From Flavobacteriales bacterium TMED123 (GTDB taxonomy: Bacteria > Bacteroidota > Bacteroidia > Flavobacteriales > BACL11): a DNA stretch of 64,000 bases. The stretch covers positions 38,486 through 102,485 of the forward strand of contig NHFY01000094.1 of the NCBI GenBank assembly GCA_002170165.1. The letters are read 5' to 3'. Made by a program: the position numbers and the translations under genes. The stretch's first letter is position 1. Every line of letters starts with the position of its first letter. Below the pieces are notes generated by a model. It was not told the origin of the DNA, did no database searches, and saw only the letters and a program-made list of their open reading frames with translations. Shown here one piece after another: positions 27,961-35,651 of the stretch.

Positions 27961-27968
27961 TATCTTTG
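27961..27968 (+). promoter_or_regulatory. -7 promoter box TATCTTTG upstream of NMO-like gene
   Basis: Exact TAnnTTTG match, 28 bases before the ATG at 27997, so this gene probably has its own promoter and is not just a lysC cotranscript. Confidence 0.55.
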
Positions 27969-27996
27969 GAGCCATCTTTTAACCCTAATTTTAATA

Positions 27997-29772
27997 ATGA
28001 AGAAACAACATACATTTCATATTCCAGTAATGGGCACTGCATTTACAGCAGATACACCACTTAAAGTATCTCGTTTTGGTATAGACTCTGTAATTGCATT
28101 GGCTGATGATGTGTTGTTGGAGCGTTTAAGGAAAGTGTATGCCGAAAAAAATGATTTAGAGTATGAAGAAATCAAAAACAATACTAAAGATTATAGGGCC
28201 GACAGAATTACTTCTTACTTAAATTTAGTAAACAAGTTAGCAGCTCAAAAGTATGATGAATACACTACTGCTACTAAAGAGAAAGTAGAATCTCTTAAAA
28301 CATTTTTTGCTTCTTTTCCAGATTCTTCTCAACTGAAAAAAGAATTCAATAATTTGACAGACTTTAATCTTGATGATATTTCTGAGTGGTTGAAGGAAAA
28401 TTTGAATATGGGGAGTATTGATGTGAATATTATGACTAAGGTAGATAAGCCAAATTTTTTCAAAAATGAGGCACTCCCATCAGAATACAATGATGCGCAT
28501 TCTGCTTTAAGGGGCTATGCAAATTCTGATTTGGCATCTTCCATTATTTTTTCAGCCGGAATGAATCCAAGATTATACGGATATATTTCACAATTTGATG
28601 ATTTTTTCCCAAATGCTGATGGTCACATTAAAAAGAAGATTGTTATCAAGGTGAGTGATTATCGTTCTGCTTTAATTCAAGGTAAGTTTTTGGCAAAAAA
28701 GGGGCTTTGGGTTTCAGAGTATAGGATTGAATCTGGGCTGAATTGTGGTGGTCATGCATTTGCAACAGATGGTTATTTGATGGGTCCAATTTTATCAGAA
28801 TTTAAAGAAAAAAGAAAAGAGTTAATTAGTGAAGTTTTTGCCATTTGTAAAGAGGCGCTTAAAACAAATAACAAATTAGTCCCAGAGCATCCTTTGGCTT
28901 TAAGAATTACAGCTCAGGGTGGAGTAGGAACAGCTGAAGAACATGACTTTTTGATTAAGTATTATAATCTGGATTCAGTAGGTTGGGGAACGCCTTTTTT
29001 ATTGGTGCCAGAAGTGACTACAGTTGATGATACAACCAGAGCTCAACTTATACAGGCGAAAGAGAAAGATCTGTATTTGTCAAATGTATCCCCACTTGGT
29101 GTACCTTTCAATAATTTAAGAAATGCTTCCAAAGAGGTTGAGAAATGGGACAAGGTAGAAAAAGGAAAACCAGGTAGCTCCTGTCCTAGAAGGTATCTGG
29201 CTTTTAGTAAAGAATATGACGAAAAGGGCGTTTGTACAGCATCCCGATTGTATCAAAAAAATAAAATTGAAGAGCAAGGAATTTCTAAAAAAATAACAGA
29301 TAAAGTTTGTTTATGTATGGGGCTTTCTGCCGCTTCAGTTGTAAGTAATAATATAGAGACTAGAGAGAGTAAGGCAGTTTCCATTTGCCCAGGACCAAAT
29401 ATGGCTTATTTTGACAAATTGCTATCTCTTGAAGATATGACTAAGCACATATATGGGCTGGAAAGCTTTATGAGTAGAGCTGACAGGCCAAATATGTTTG
29501 TGAAAGAGCTAAATCTATACATGGACTATCTCAAAAATAAATTTGATGAGGCAAAATCAGATTGGGATAAAAAACAAGAAAAATATTTTAATCGTTTTTT
29601 AGAAAATATGAATGATGGTGTTGCTTATTACAATAATCTTTTTGAGCATCTGAAAAACAAATACGGGGAAACAAAAGAAGATACTTTAGCCCACTTAGAA
29701 AAAACAAAAAGCAAATTGTCAGCAATTACCTTGGAAATAGAGGCACTTGCTGAAGTGCCTGCAGCTAGTTAA
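27997..29772 (+). CDS. Uncharacterised protein with NMO/FabK-like TIM-barrel motifs
   Basis: A 591-residue soluble protein that I do not recognise by name. Two stretches resemble the flavin-dependent nitronate monooxygenase/FabK barrel: GLNCGGHAFATDG at 247-259 (compare E-x-GGH, the FMN/substrate loop) and RITAQGGVGTAEEH at 303-316, followed by SVGWGTPFLLVPE at 327-339 (compare A-GGI, then GV-MGT-F). A 100-residue charged helical insert follows the first strand (about 35-135). Cysteines cluster near the end: Cys396, 413, 438, 440 and 464, in SSCPRR, GVCTAS, CLCMG and ICPGPN. The last 90 residues look coiled-coil. The gene stands alone and shares a TTAA stop overlap with the convergent EamA gene. 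Confidence 0.6.
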   Translation: MKKQHTFHIPVMGTAFTADTPLKVSRFGIDSVIALADDVLLERLRKVYAEKNDLEYEEIKNNTKDYRADRITSYLNLVNKLAAQKYDEYTTATKEKVESLKTFFASFPDSSQLKKEFNNLTDFNLDDISEWLKENLNMGSIDVNIMTKVDKPNFFKNEALPSEYNDAHSALRGYANSDLASSIIFSAGMNPRLYGYISQFDDFFPNADGHIKKKIVIKVSDYRSALIQGKFLAKKGLWVSEYRIESGLNCGGHAFATDGYLMGPILSEFKEKRKELISEVFAICKEALKTNNKLVPEHPLALRITAQGGVGTAEEHDFLIKYYNLDSVGWGTPFLLVPEVTTVDDTTRAQLIQAKEKDLYLSNVSPLGVPFNNLRNASKEVEKWDKVEKGKPGSSCPRRYLAFSKEYDEKGVCTASRLYQKNKIEEQGISKKITDKVCLCMGLSAASVVSNNIETRESKAVSICPGPNMAYFDKLLSLEDMTKHIYGLESFMSRADRPNMFVKELNLYMDYLKNKFDEAKSDWDKKQEKYFNRFLENMNDGVAYYNNLFEHLKNKYGETKEDTLAHLEKTKSKLSAITLEIEALAEVPAAS

Positions 29773-30638
29773 TTTTTTGTTTTATTCACCAAATACACTC
29801 CACAAATTATAATAGTTGCTCCAATTAAATGAGAAAGTAATATATTTTCTCCATCAATTAGCCCCCAAAAAATTGCAACTAGCGGGATAAGGTAGGTTAC
29901 AGATGAAGCGAAAATGGCAGATGTGTCTTTTATTAGTTCATTAAAGATTACAACAGCCATTGATGTGCCAATAACGGCTAAAACTGTAATGTATAATAGT
30001 GCTCCAATTCCTCCTTCAGAGGATAGTAATGCAGTAAAATCAGTATTGAACACATATATTCCAGATACAGGACCAATAAATAAAAATGCAAGTGCTGAGA
30101 TTGAAATAGCATCCAAATCGGCAAGGTATTTCCGGATCACATTTACACTGATGGCATAAAACAGTGTCGCTAAAATCACTAAAAGACTAAAAATATTTAT
30201 TGAAAAAACACCCTCTAAATCAGAAATTGAGAGCAAGAATGCACCTACCAATCCTATAAGTATTCCAAAAATATTGGTTTTAGATGGACGCGATTTGAAA
30301 AAATATATTCCAAGCAAGAGTGTAAACAATGGCGTTAATGAATTCAACATACCTGCAAATGAACTTGCTAAATGAGTTTGCGCTTTAGTAAATAAAAAGG
30401 CTGGGATTCCATTTCCAAAAAAAGCAGTTATTACTATTGCTAGCCAATGTTTCCTTCTTACTTTATGAAATGCTCTAACAATAAAGGGAATCAATGAAAT
30501 GAAAGCAATAAATAGTCGCAATGCTGCAACTTGGCTATAAGTATATACTTGCAGCCCTTTTTTCATCAAAATGAAGGAACTACCCCAAATTATAGCGAGT
30601 AAAATGAGGATTAAATAATTTTGAATGGATTTTTTCAT
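29769..30638 (-). CDS. EamA/DMT-family transporter
   Basis: A 289-residue inner-membrane protein with ten predicted helices arranged as two EamA repeats; each repeat begins with the family's IIWGSSF-like or VILATLFYAISV-like strand. Such carriers export amino acids or other metabolites; the substrate is not predictable here. The start is the ATG at 30638 (MKKSIQNYL), preferred to a TTG six codons upstream. Its stop overlaps that of the NMO-like gene by four bases. Confidence 0.85.
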   Translation of the reverse strand: MKKSIQNYLILILLAIIWGSSFILMKKGLQVYTYSQVAALRLFIAFISLIPFIVRAFHKVRRKHWLAIVITAFFGNGIPAFLFTKAQTHLASSFAGMLNSLTPLFTLLLGIYFFKSRPSKTNIFGILIGLVGAFLLSISDLEGVFSINIFSLLVILATLFYAISVNVIRKYLADLDAISISALAFLFIGPVSGIYVFNTDFTALLSSEGGIGALLYITVLAVIGTSMAVVIFNELIKDTSAIFASSVTYLIPLVAIFWGLIDGENILLSHLIGATIIICGVYLVNKTKN

Positions 30639-30653
30639 TAAAATAATTGGCGA

Positions 30654-30661
30654 CAAATATA
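30654..30661 (-). promoter_or_regulatory. -7 promoter box TATATTTG for EamA transporter gene
   Basis: Exact TAnnTTTG on the minus strand, 15 bases before the chosen ATG at 30638. It supports that start, since the TTG alternative at 30656 would fall inside the box. Confidence 0.55.
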
Positions 30662-30668
30662 GCTTAGT

Positions 30669-30676
30669 TATTTTTG
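30669..30676 (+). promoter_or_regulatory. -7 promoter box TATTTTTG for ctaA, near-leaderless
   Basis: Exact TAnnTTTG, with only five bases between the box and the ctaA ATG at 30682. Transcription would start at or next to the initiation codon. Confidence 0.5.
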
Positions 30677-30681
30677 CACCA

Positions 30682-31686
30682 ATGAATTCAAGACAAAAGA
30701 ATATAGTTTTAATTTGGCTTTATAGCGGGCTTTTTCTTGTAGTACTAATGGTTGTAATTGGAGGTATAACGCGACTTACAAACTCAGGACTTTCCATGGT
30801 AGAATGGAAGTTGATAAGCGGAACAATACCTCCAATGAACACAACGCAATGGCAAGAGGTTTTTCTAAAATACAAGCAATTCCCAGAATATCAGAAAATA
30901 AATAAGGGTATGAGTTTATCTGAGTTTAAAGTCATCTTTTTTTGGGAATATTTACATAGGGTATTGGGAAGACTTATTGGTTTGGCTTTTGTTGTTCCAT
31001 TCATCTTGTTTTGGATTAAAAGTTGGCTTAACAAAAAACTCAAAAAGCAATTAATTATTCTTTTTTCGCTTGGTGCTTTACAAGGTTTTCTAGGTTGGTT
31101 TATGGTGAAAAGCGGATTGGTAGATGTGCCAGCTGTCAGCCATTTTCGCTTGGCAACCCACCTTATAACGGCTTTCCTACTGACTGGATATATCTACTGG
31201 CTTATATTGGAAGTAGAAGAAAGAAAGCATTTTCCAAATTTTCATATTAATAAATTGGCTAAATGTTTTCTATTTTTATTGACAGTGCAAATTATTTATG
31301 GTGCATTTACAGCTGGCTTAAAAGCTGGTTATCTCTTTCCTGTAGGAAAAGGATTTTGGCAAAGTTTATTTGGCTATTATACTACTGAGGTTTTGCAAAA
31401 TTTGGATTTGATTAATAACGCATACAATATTCAATTCATACATAGAATTTTTGCATGGGCGGTCTTTTTCTTTTCAATTTATCTGTGGCAAAAAGCAAGA
31501 GAAACTGAATTAGTAAAGGCATCACTTATTCTCTTTCTTCTAGTTTGCTTGCAGATTATTCTAGGCATAATAACTCTATTATTTGCAGTACCTATCTATT
31601 TTGCAGTTGCCCATCAATTTGTGGCAGTATTAATTTTATTAGCTGTTACGAATCTGATTTTTCAATCCACCGAAAACTCTCAATAA
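30682..31686 (+). CDS. ctaA: Heme A synthase (COX15/CtaA)
   Basis: A 334-residue membrane protein that oxidises the C8 methyl of heme O to make heme A for cytochrome aa3-type oxidases. The N-terminus has VVIGGITRLTNSGLSMVEWKLISGTIPP, a COX15 signature. Heme-ligand histidines appear in FFWEYLHRVLGRLIG, SHFRLATHLI, IQFIHRIFAW and VAHQFVAV. The Met at 30682 is chosen over an upstream in-frame ATG at 30625 that would overlap the divergent gene and its promoter. It implies aerobic respiration. Its 3' end overlaps gldD by 41 bases. Confidence 0.93.
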   Translation: MNSRQKNIVLIWLYSGLFLVVLMVVIGGITRLTNSGLSMVEWKLISGTIPPMNTTQWQEVFLKYKQFPEYQKINKGMSLSEFKVIFFWEYLHRVLGRLIGLAFVVPFILFWIKSWLNKKLKKQLIILFSLGALQGFLGWFMVKSGLVDVPAVSHFRLATHLITAFLLTGYIYWLILEVEERKHFPNFHINKLAKCFLFLLTVQIIYGAFTAGLKAGYLFPVGKGFWQSLFGYYTTEVLQNLDLINNAYNIQFIHRIFAWAVFFFSIYLWQKARETELVKASLILFLLVCLQIILGIITLLFAVPIYFAVAHQFVAVLILLAVTNLIFQSTENSQ

Positions 31687-32209
31687 GGTGTTTAATATCA
31701 TCTTGCAAAAAGATAGAAACTGGTGCTATAGAATCATTCACTTCTGTATTAAAATAAAGAGCTCCTCTAAAAAAATGATTTGTGCTATCGGTTAAATAAA
31801 ACTGTAAAGCGGTTGCAGTTGTTCCTTCATAATCATATAACAAGCCAAAAACGTGATCCTTATTATTAATAAAGGGTTGTTCGCTAATGGCATTTGCCTT
31901 TACAGTGTGCTTGTAAGCCAAATTTCTTGATTCTTCAACATGCATAAATAGATTCTCACTTAATGGAAAATAACTCAAATGTAAAGTTGCGTCAAATTTA
32001 GGGAATTGCAAATTGAAAAAACAATATTTCTCTAAAGGCTCACCTTTCGAATAAACAGGAAATTGGAAGGTGAAAGGGCAGTCCTGGTTGTATTGCTGAA
32101 AATTTTTCTCTGGAAAATCTAATTTGAAAAATCCTCTAGGTTTTGGTGTGTAATTTTCTTTGCAAGAGCAGAAAAGGGTTAAAATACAAATGCTAATTAT
32201 CTTATTCAT
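31646..32209 (-). CDS. gldD: Gliding motility lipoprotein GldD
   Basis: A 187-residue lipoprotein with lipobox at CSC (Cys16 in LTLFCSCKE) and the GldD hallmark YTPKPRGFFKLDFPEKNFQ just after it. GldD is needed for gliding and T9SS function in Flavobacterium, and is also conserved in non-gliding Bacteroidota. The gene overlaps gldE by eight bases, so the two are translationally coupled. Its end runs 41 bases into ctaA on the opposite strand. Confidence 0.93.
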   Translation of the reverse strand: MNKIISICILTLFCSCKENYTPKPRGFFKLDFPEKNFQQYNQDCPFTFQFPVYSKGEPLEKYCFFNLQFPKFDATLHLSYFPLSENLFMHVEESRNLAYKHTVKANAISEQPFINNKDHVFGLLYDYEGTTATALQFYLTDSTNHFFRGALYFNTEVNDSIAPVSIFLQDDIKHLIESFRWIEKSDS

Positions 32210-33533
32210 GCTCTTTTATATGTACTTTAATTCTATTTATTTTTCTCTTATCAGCCGATTCAATTGTAAAAATATAAGGATCAAATTCAATGATTTCTCC
32301 TTTGTCTGGAATCCCGCCTTTTAATTCTAAAATTAGGCCAGCCAATGTATCAGCATCTCCTTTAGTTTCATCAAAATAATCTAGCTCTCCCTTTACCGTT
32401 TTCAAAAAATCATTTAAAGATATTTTGCCTTCAAAAATAAAATTATGCTCATCTAATATCGAAAAATAATTTCCATCATCATCAAATTCATCATTAATTT
32501 CGCCAACAATTTCTTCTAAAATATCTTCCAAAGTTACAATCCCTGATGTGCCTCCGTACTCATCTACTACTATGGCTAAATGAATTTTTTTATCTTGAAA
32601 CTCCTTTAATAAATCACTAATCATTTTAGTTTCAGGAACAAAGTATGCAGGGCGAATCAGGTTTTGCCAATTAAAGTTTTCTTTTTCTTCCAAATGTGGT
32701 ATCAAATCTTTGATGTATAAAAGCCCAATCACATTATCAAAACTTTCTTTAAAAACTGGGATTCTTGAGAATCCAGAATCAACTACTAATTTAATAAGCT
32801 GTTCAAATTGCAAATGCTCTTCTATTGCAACTACATCTACCCTTGATTTCATAATTTCTTTTACATCAATATTTCCAAACTCAACAATGCTTTTTAGAAT
32901 TTTCTGTTCTTCTTCTGTTTGCTGATCCTCAGCTGTTAATTCAAGGGCTTCTGCAATTTCATCCATAGAAACCACTTCTTTTTTTTGCTTTAAGCGTTTA
33001 TCAATAAAAGAGGTGCTTGAAGTAAGCAGAAAGCTAAGCGGAGAAAATATTTTGCTGAATAAATTTAATGGTTTACACATCCATTTACTGAACAAAAGTG
33101 CATTTCTATTAGCATAAACCTTTGGCGTAATTTCTCCAAAAAGAACAATTACAAATGTAATTACCACAATTTGAATAAAGAATTTTAGTATTGAATTATT
33201 CTGAAAATTAAAAATGCCTGCTGTTAAATAAGTCGACAAAACAATAATGCCAATATTGATAAAATTATTGGTTATCAAAATTATTGCAAGTAGCTTATTA
33301 GGGTTAGATAATAATTTTAGCGTTAATGTTGCTTTTTTTGACTTATCGTTGTTCAAGCTTTTAACATCATTTGGAGCCAAAGAGAAATAAGCTACTTCTG
33401 CTCCAGAAACTAATGCTGAACAAAACAGCATGAGTATAATTATAAGAAGAATGATCGCAATATCAATAGAAATTGGTTGCAATTTGATTTCTAATAAGGC
33501 GCTTAATAAAAGCCAACTGAGTTCTTCTTCCAA
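32202..33533 (-). CDS. gldE: Gliding motility-associated protein GldE
   Basis: A 443-residue inner-membrane protein of the CNNM/CorC architecture: an N-terminal DUF21 domain with four helices (LVSGAEVAYFSLAPNDV signature), two CBS domains (IMKSRVDVVAIE; IHLAIVVDEYGGTSGIVTLEDILEEIVGEI) and a C-terminal CorC-type domain. What identifies it as GldE rather than a generic family member is the position between ssb and gldD. In Flavobacterium johnsoniae GldE can partly compensate for defects in GldD-related function. Confidence 0.9.
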   Translation of the reverse strand: MEEELSWLLLSALLEIKLQPISIDIAIILLIIILMLFCSALVSGAEVAYFSLAPNDVKSLNNDKSKKATLTLKLLSNPNKLLAIILITNNFINIGIIVLSTYLTAGIFNFQNNSILKFFIQIVVITFVIVLFGEITPKVYANRNALLFSKWMCKPLNLFSKIFSPLSFLLTSSTSFIDKRLKQKKEVVSMDEIAEALELTAEDQQTEEEQKILKSIVEFGNIDVKEIMKSRVDVVAIEEHLQFEQLIKLVVDSGFSRIPVFKESFDNVIGLLYIKDLIPHLEEKENFNWQNLIRPAYFVPETKMISDLLKEFQDKKIHLAIVVDEYGGTSGIVTLEDILEEIVGEINDEFDDDGNYFSILDEHNFIFEGKISLNDFLKTVKGELDYFDETKGDADTLAGLILELKGGIPDKGEIIEFDPYIFTIESADKRKINRIKVHIKEHE

Positions 33534-33552
33534 TGCTTATTCTTAATTTTGT

Positions 33553-33966
33553 CTAGAAAGGTAAATCGTCTCCTTTTTCTTCTTGAGGGATTTCTTCTTT
33601 ATTAGGAGTTCCTGAAGATTGAGTAGTATTATCCTCTCTTTTCCCTAACATTGTCATATTATCGGCTAATATTTCGGTGGTATATCTAGTATTTCCTTCT
33701 TTGTCTTCCCATTTTCTACTTCTAATTTTTCCTTCAATATATATAGAAGATCCTTTTTTTAGAAACTTTTCAGCTATTTCAGCCAAACCTCTCCAAAGCA
33801 CAATATTATGCCATTCGGTCTGACTTACTCTTTCCCCTTCTTTGTTTTTATAGCTTTCGGTGGTGGCTAATGAAAAATTTGCAACAGCAACACCATTGTC
33901 TAGATACCTTACTTCTGGGTCTTTCCCTAAATTTCCGATGAGAATTACTTTGTTTACTCCTGCCAT
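33553..33966 (-). CDS. ssb: Single-stranded DNA-binding protein
   Basis: A 137-residue OB-fold protein with the SSB start [21 protein letters not shown], the core [22 protein letters not shown] and [16 protein letters not shown], and an acidic tail ending DDLPF, the docking tip for repair and replication partners. It is slightly short for the family, with a short linker. It follows mutY, a repair gene, and precedes gldE. Confidence 0.95.
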   Translation of the reverse strand: MAGVNKVILIGNLGKDPEVRYLDNGVAVANFSLATTESYKNKEGERVSQTEWHNIVLWRGLAEIAEKFLKKGSSIYIEGKIRSRKWEDKEGNTRYTTEILADNMTMLGKREDNTTQSSGTPNKEEIPQEEKGDDLPF

Positions 33967-33988
33967 AATAATTGTTTATTGTATATAA

Positions 33989-33996
33989 CAAATGTA
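33989..33996 (-). promoter_or_regulatory. -7 promoter box TACATTTG for ssb-gldE-gldD
   Basis: Exact TAnnTTTG on the minus strand in the 39-base mutY-ssb gap, 22 bases before the ssb ATG. It would allow ssb expression independent of mutY. Confidence 0.5.
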
Positions 33997-34005
33997 GTAA
34001 AATAG

Positions 34006-35046
34006 CTAAATAATTCTAATATTTTCAAGGTATTTTTCCAATAGTCTTGGTATAGGGTAATTTTTCAATTCCTTTTTATTTATGCTTTTAGACTCTGCTA
34101 TTGTTTCGCTCTTACTTTTCACATGCCAAAATCGAGCGAAAATAGTTTGGTGTGTAAGCTGATGTTTAAATGTAGGAGATATTTTCAATATTTTTATAGG
34201 TTCTGCAAATAGACTTTTCCATTCTTTTGATTTTTCAATTGTACTTTCAGATTTTTTCACTGTATTTTCTATGAGTGGAAATTGATAAAGCCCTTTCCAA
34301 ATTCCTTGCTTCCTTTTTTGAATGAATATCTTGTCTTTATTATTAATGATAAAAAACTCAAAATATCTTTTTCTGATTTTAAGCTTCTTTGATTTTTTTG
34401 GCAATTCAGCAATTATCTTATTGTTAAAGGCAAAACAACTATCTGCCAATGGGCAAAGCTTGCAATTTGGAGACTTTGGTTTGCATTGTAATGCTCCAAA
34501 TTCCATTATTGCCTGATTGTTTTCTGCCGCCTTTTCTTCAATGAGTAATTCTTGAGCCAATTGCTCAAATTCTTTCTTTCCTTCACTGCTGTCTAAAGGA
34601 GTTTGTATTCCAAAAAACCTAGACAGCACTCTTGTTACATTGCCATCAACTACAGCATAAGGTAAATTGTAAGCAAAAGAGCAAATAGCAGCAGCAGTAT
34701 ATGGCCCAACTCCTTTTAAGGATAAAATATTTTTGTAATCATTTGGAAAAACTCCATTGTATTTTTCAGTAATTTCTTTTGCTGTGGCGTGCATATTACG
34801 AGCTCTAGAATAATAGCCTAATCCCTGCCACAATTTCAAAACTTCATTTTCTGAGGCTTTTGCAAGAAGTTCTATTGTAGGGTATTTTTGAATAAATGAA
34901 TTGAAATAGGGTAATCCTTGCTGAACTCTTGTTTGCTGCAATATGATTTCCGAAAGCCATATTTTGTATGTATCAGAGCAATTCCTCCAAGGTAGAGATC
35001 TCTTATTTTTAAAGTACCACTCAATTATTTGCTTAGAAAAATACAT
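34006..35046 (-). CDS. mutY: A/G-specific adenine DNA glycosylase
   Basis: A 346-residue base-excision repair enzyme that removes adenine paired with 8-oxoguanine. It shows the helix-hairpin-helix LKGVGPYTAAAICSFA followed by the catalytic aspartate in YAVVDGNVTRVL. The four-cysteine [4Fe-4S] loop (C-x6-C-x2-C-x5-C, in ALQCKPKSPNCKLCPLADSC) is intact. A C-terminal NUDIX-like lesion-recognition domain follows (IWKGLYQFPLIE). It heads the mutY-ssb-gldE-gldD group and diverges from the HU gene. Confidence 0.95.
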   Translation of the reverse strand: MYFSKQIIEWYFKNKRSLPWRNCSDTYKIWLSEIILQQTRVQQGLPYFNSFIQKYPTIELLAKASENEVLKLWQGLGYYSRARNMHATAKEITEKYNGVFPNDYKNILSLKGVGPYTAAAICSFAYNLPYAVVDGNVTRVLSRFFGIQTPLDSSEGKKEFEQLAQELLIEEKAAENNQAIMEFGALQCKPKSPNCKLCPLADSCFAFNNKIIAELPKKSKKLKIRKRYFEFFIINNKDKIFIQKRKQGIWKGLYQFPLIENTVKKSESTIEKSKEWKSLFAEPIKILKISPTFKHQLTHQTIFARFWHVKSKSETIAESKSINKKELKNYPIPRLLEKYLENIRII

Positions 35047-35120
35047 AAATCACTGATTATTAATAGTATAATTAATAAAAAAAGACATAATTATGTGCGT
35101 CTACATTCAAAAATTGTTGA

Positions 35121-35128
35121 TATATTTG
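35121..35128 (+). promoter_or_regulatory. -7 promoter box TATATTTG for HU gene
   Basis: Exact TAnnTTTG, 62 bases before the HU ATG at 35191, leaving an AT-rich 5' leader of about 55 bases, longer than most here. Confidence 0.55.
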
Positions 35129-35190
35129 CACGCTATTAAAATAAAGCAAGAATAAAACTATTTATATAAATATCAAAAAATTAAAAAAGC

Positions 35191-35475
35191 ATGACAAAAG
35201 CAGAGATAGTGAGTAAAATTTCAGACCAAACAGGTGTAGAAAAAGTAACGGCACTTGCAGTAGTAGAATCATTTATGGCGGAGGTGAGAACCTCAATTGC
35301 TAATAATGAATCCATTTTTTTAAGAGGATTTGGAACATTCAAGCCAAAAAAGAGAGCTGAAAAAACAGGTAGAAATATTTCAAAGAATACTGCCATTATT
35401 ATCCCAGCACATCATATTCCAGCTTTTAAACCTGCAAAACTTTTTGTAAAACAGGTGAAAGAAAGCGTTAAATAA
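35191..35475 (+). CDS. HU-family nucleoid DNA-binding protein
   Basis: A 94-residue histone-like protein. It opens with MTKAEIVSKISDQTGV, has FLRGFGTFKPKKRAEKTGRNISKN with the DNA-binding arm, and ends PAHHIPAFKPAKLFVKQV. HU dimers bend and compact DNA. The arm shows IPAHHIPAF, where most HU and IHF proteins read I-PA-.-.P-F. It starts a plus-strand run with the mS38-like gene and RNase G. Confidence 0.93.
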   Translation: MTKAEIVSKISDQTGVEKVTALAVVESFMAEVRTSIANNESIFLRGFGTFKPKKRAEKTGRNISKNTAIIIPAHHIPAFKPAKLFVKQVKESVK

Positions 35476-35524
35476 ATTTTAGTCAGAAGTAAATTCTGAA
35501 AAAAGAAATTAAAAAATATTAAGT

Positions 35525-35614
35525 ATGCCGAGCGGAAAAAAAAGAAAAAGACATAAGATGGCCACTCACAAACGCAAAAAGCGTTTGAGAAAAAATAGAC
35601 ATAAAAATAAATAA
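35525..35614 (+). CDS. Tiny basic AURKAIP1/COX24-domain (mS38-like) protein
   Basis: A 29-residue, extremely basic protein beginning MPSGKKRKRHKMATHKRKKR. The KRKRHKMATHKRKKRLRK core matches the AURKAIP1/COX24 C-terminal domain (DUF1713), which in mitochondria is the small-subunit ribosomal protein mS38; short Bacteroidota proteins with this start carry that annotation. It is probably a ribosomal or rRNA-binding protein. It lies 49 bases after HU and 37 bases before RNase G, an rRNA-processing enzyme, which fits. The sequence match is strong for so short a gene; placement in the ribosome is inferred. Confidence 0.82.
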   Translation: MPSGKKRKRHKMATHKRKKRLRKNRHKNK

Positions 35615-35651
35615 CATTATTTTTTTCTATTAACCTTTTATCATAAAAGCC

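Noticed and set aside
35480-35505. Hairpin TCAGAA/TTCTGA after the HU gene as a terminator
   Set aside because: It is followed by A rather than T on the plus strand, so it is not an intrinsic terminator for HU; it may be a chance repeat.
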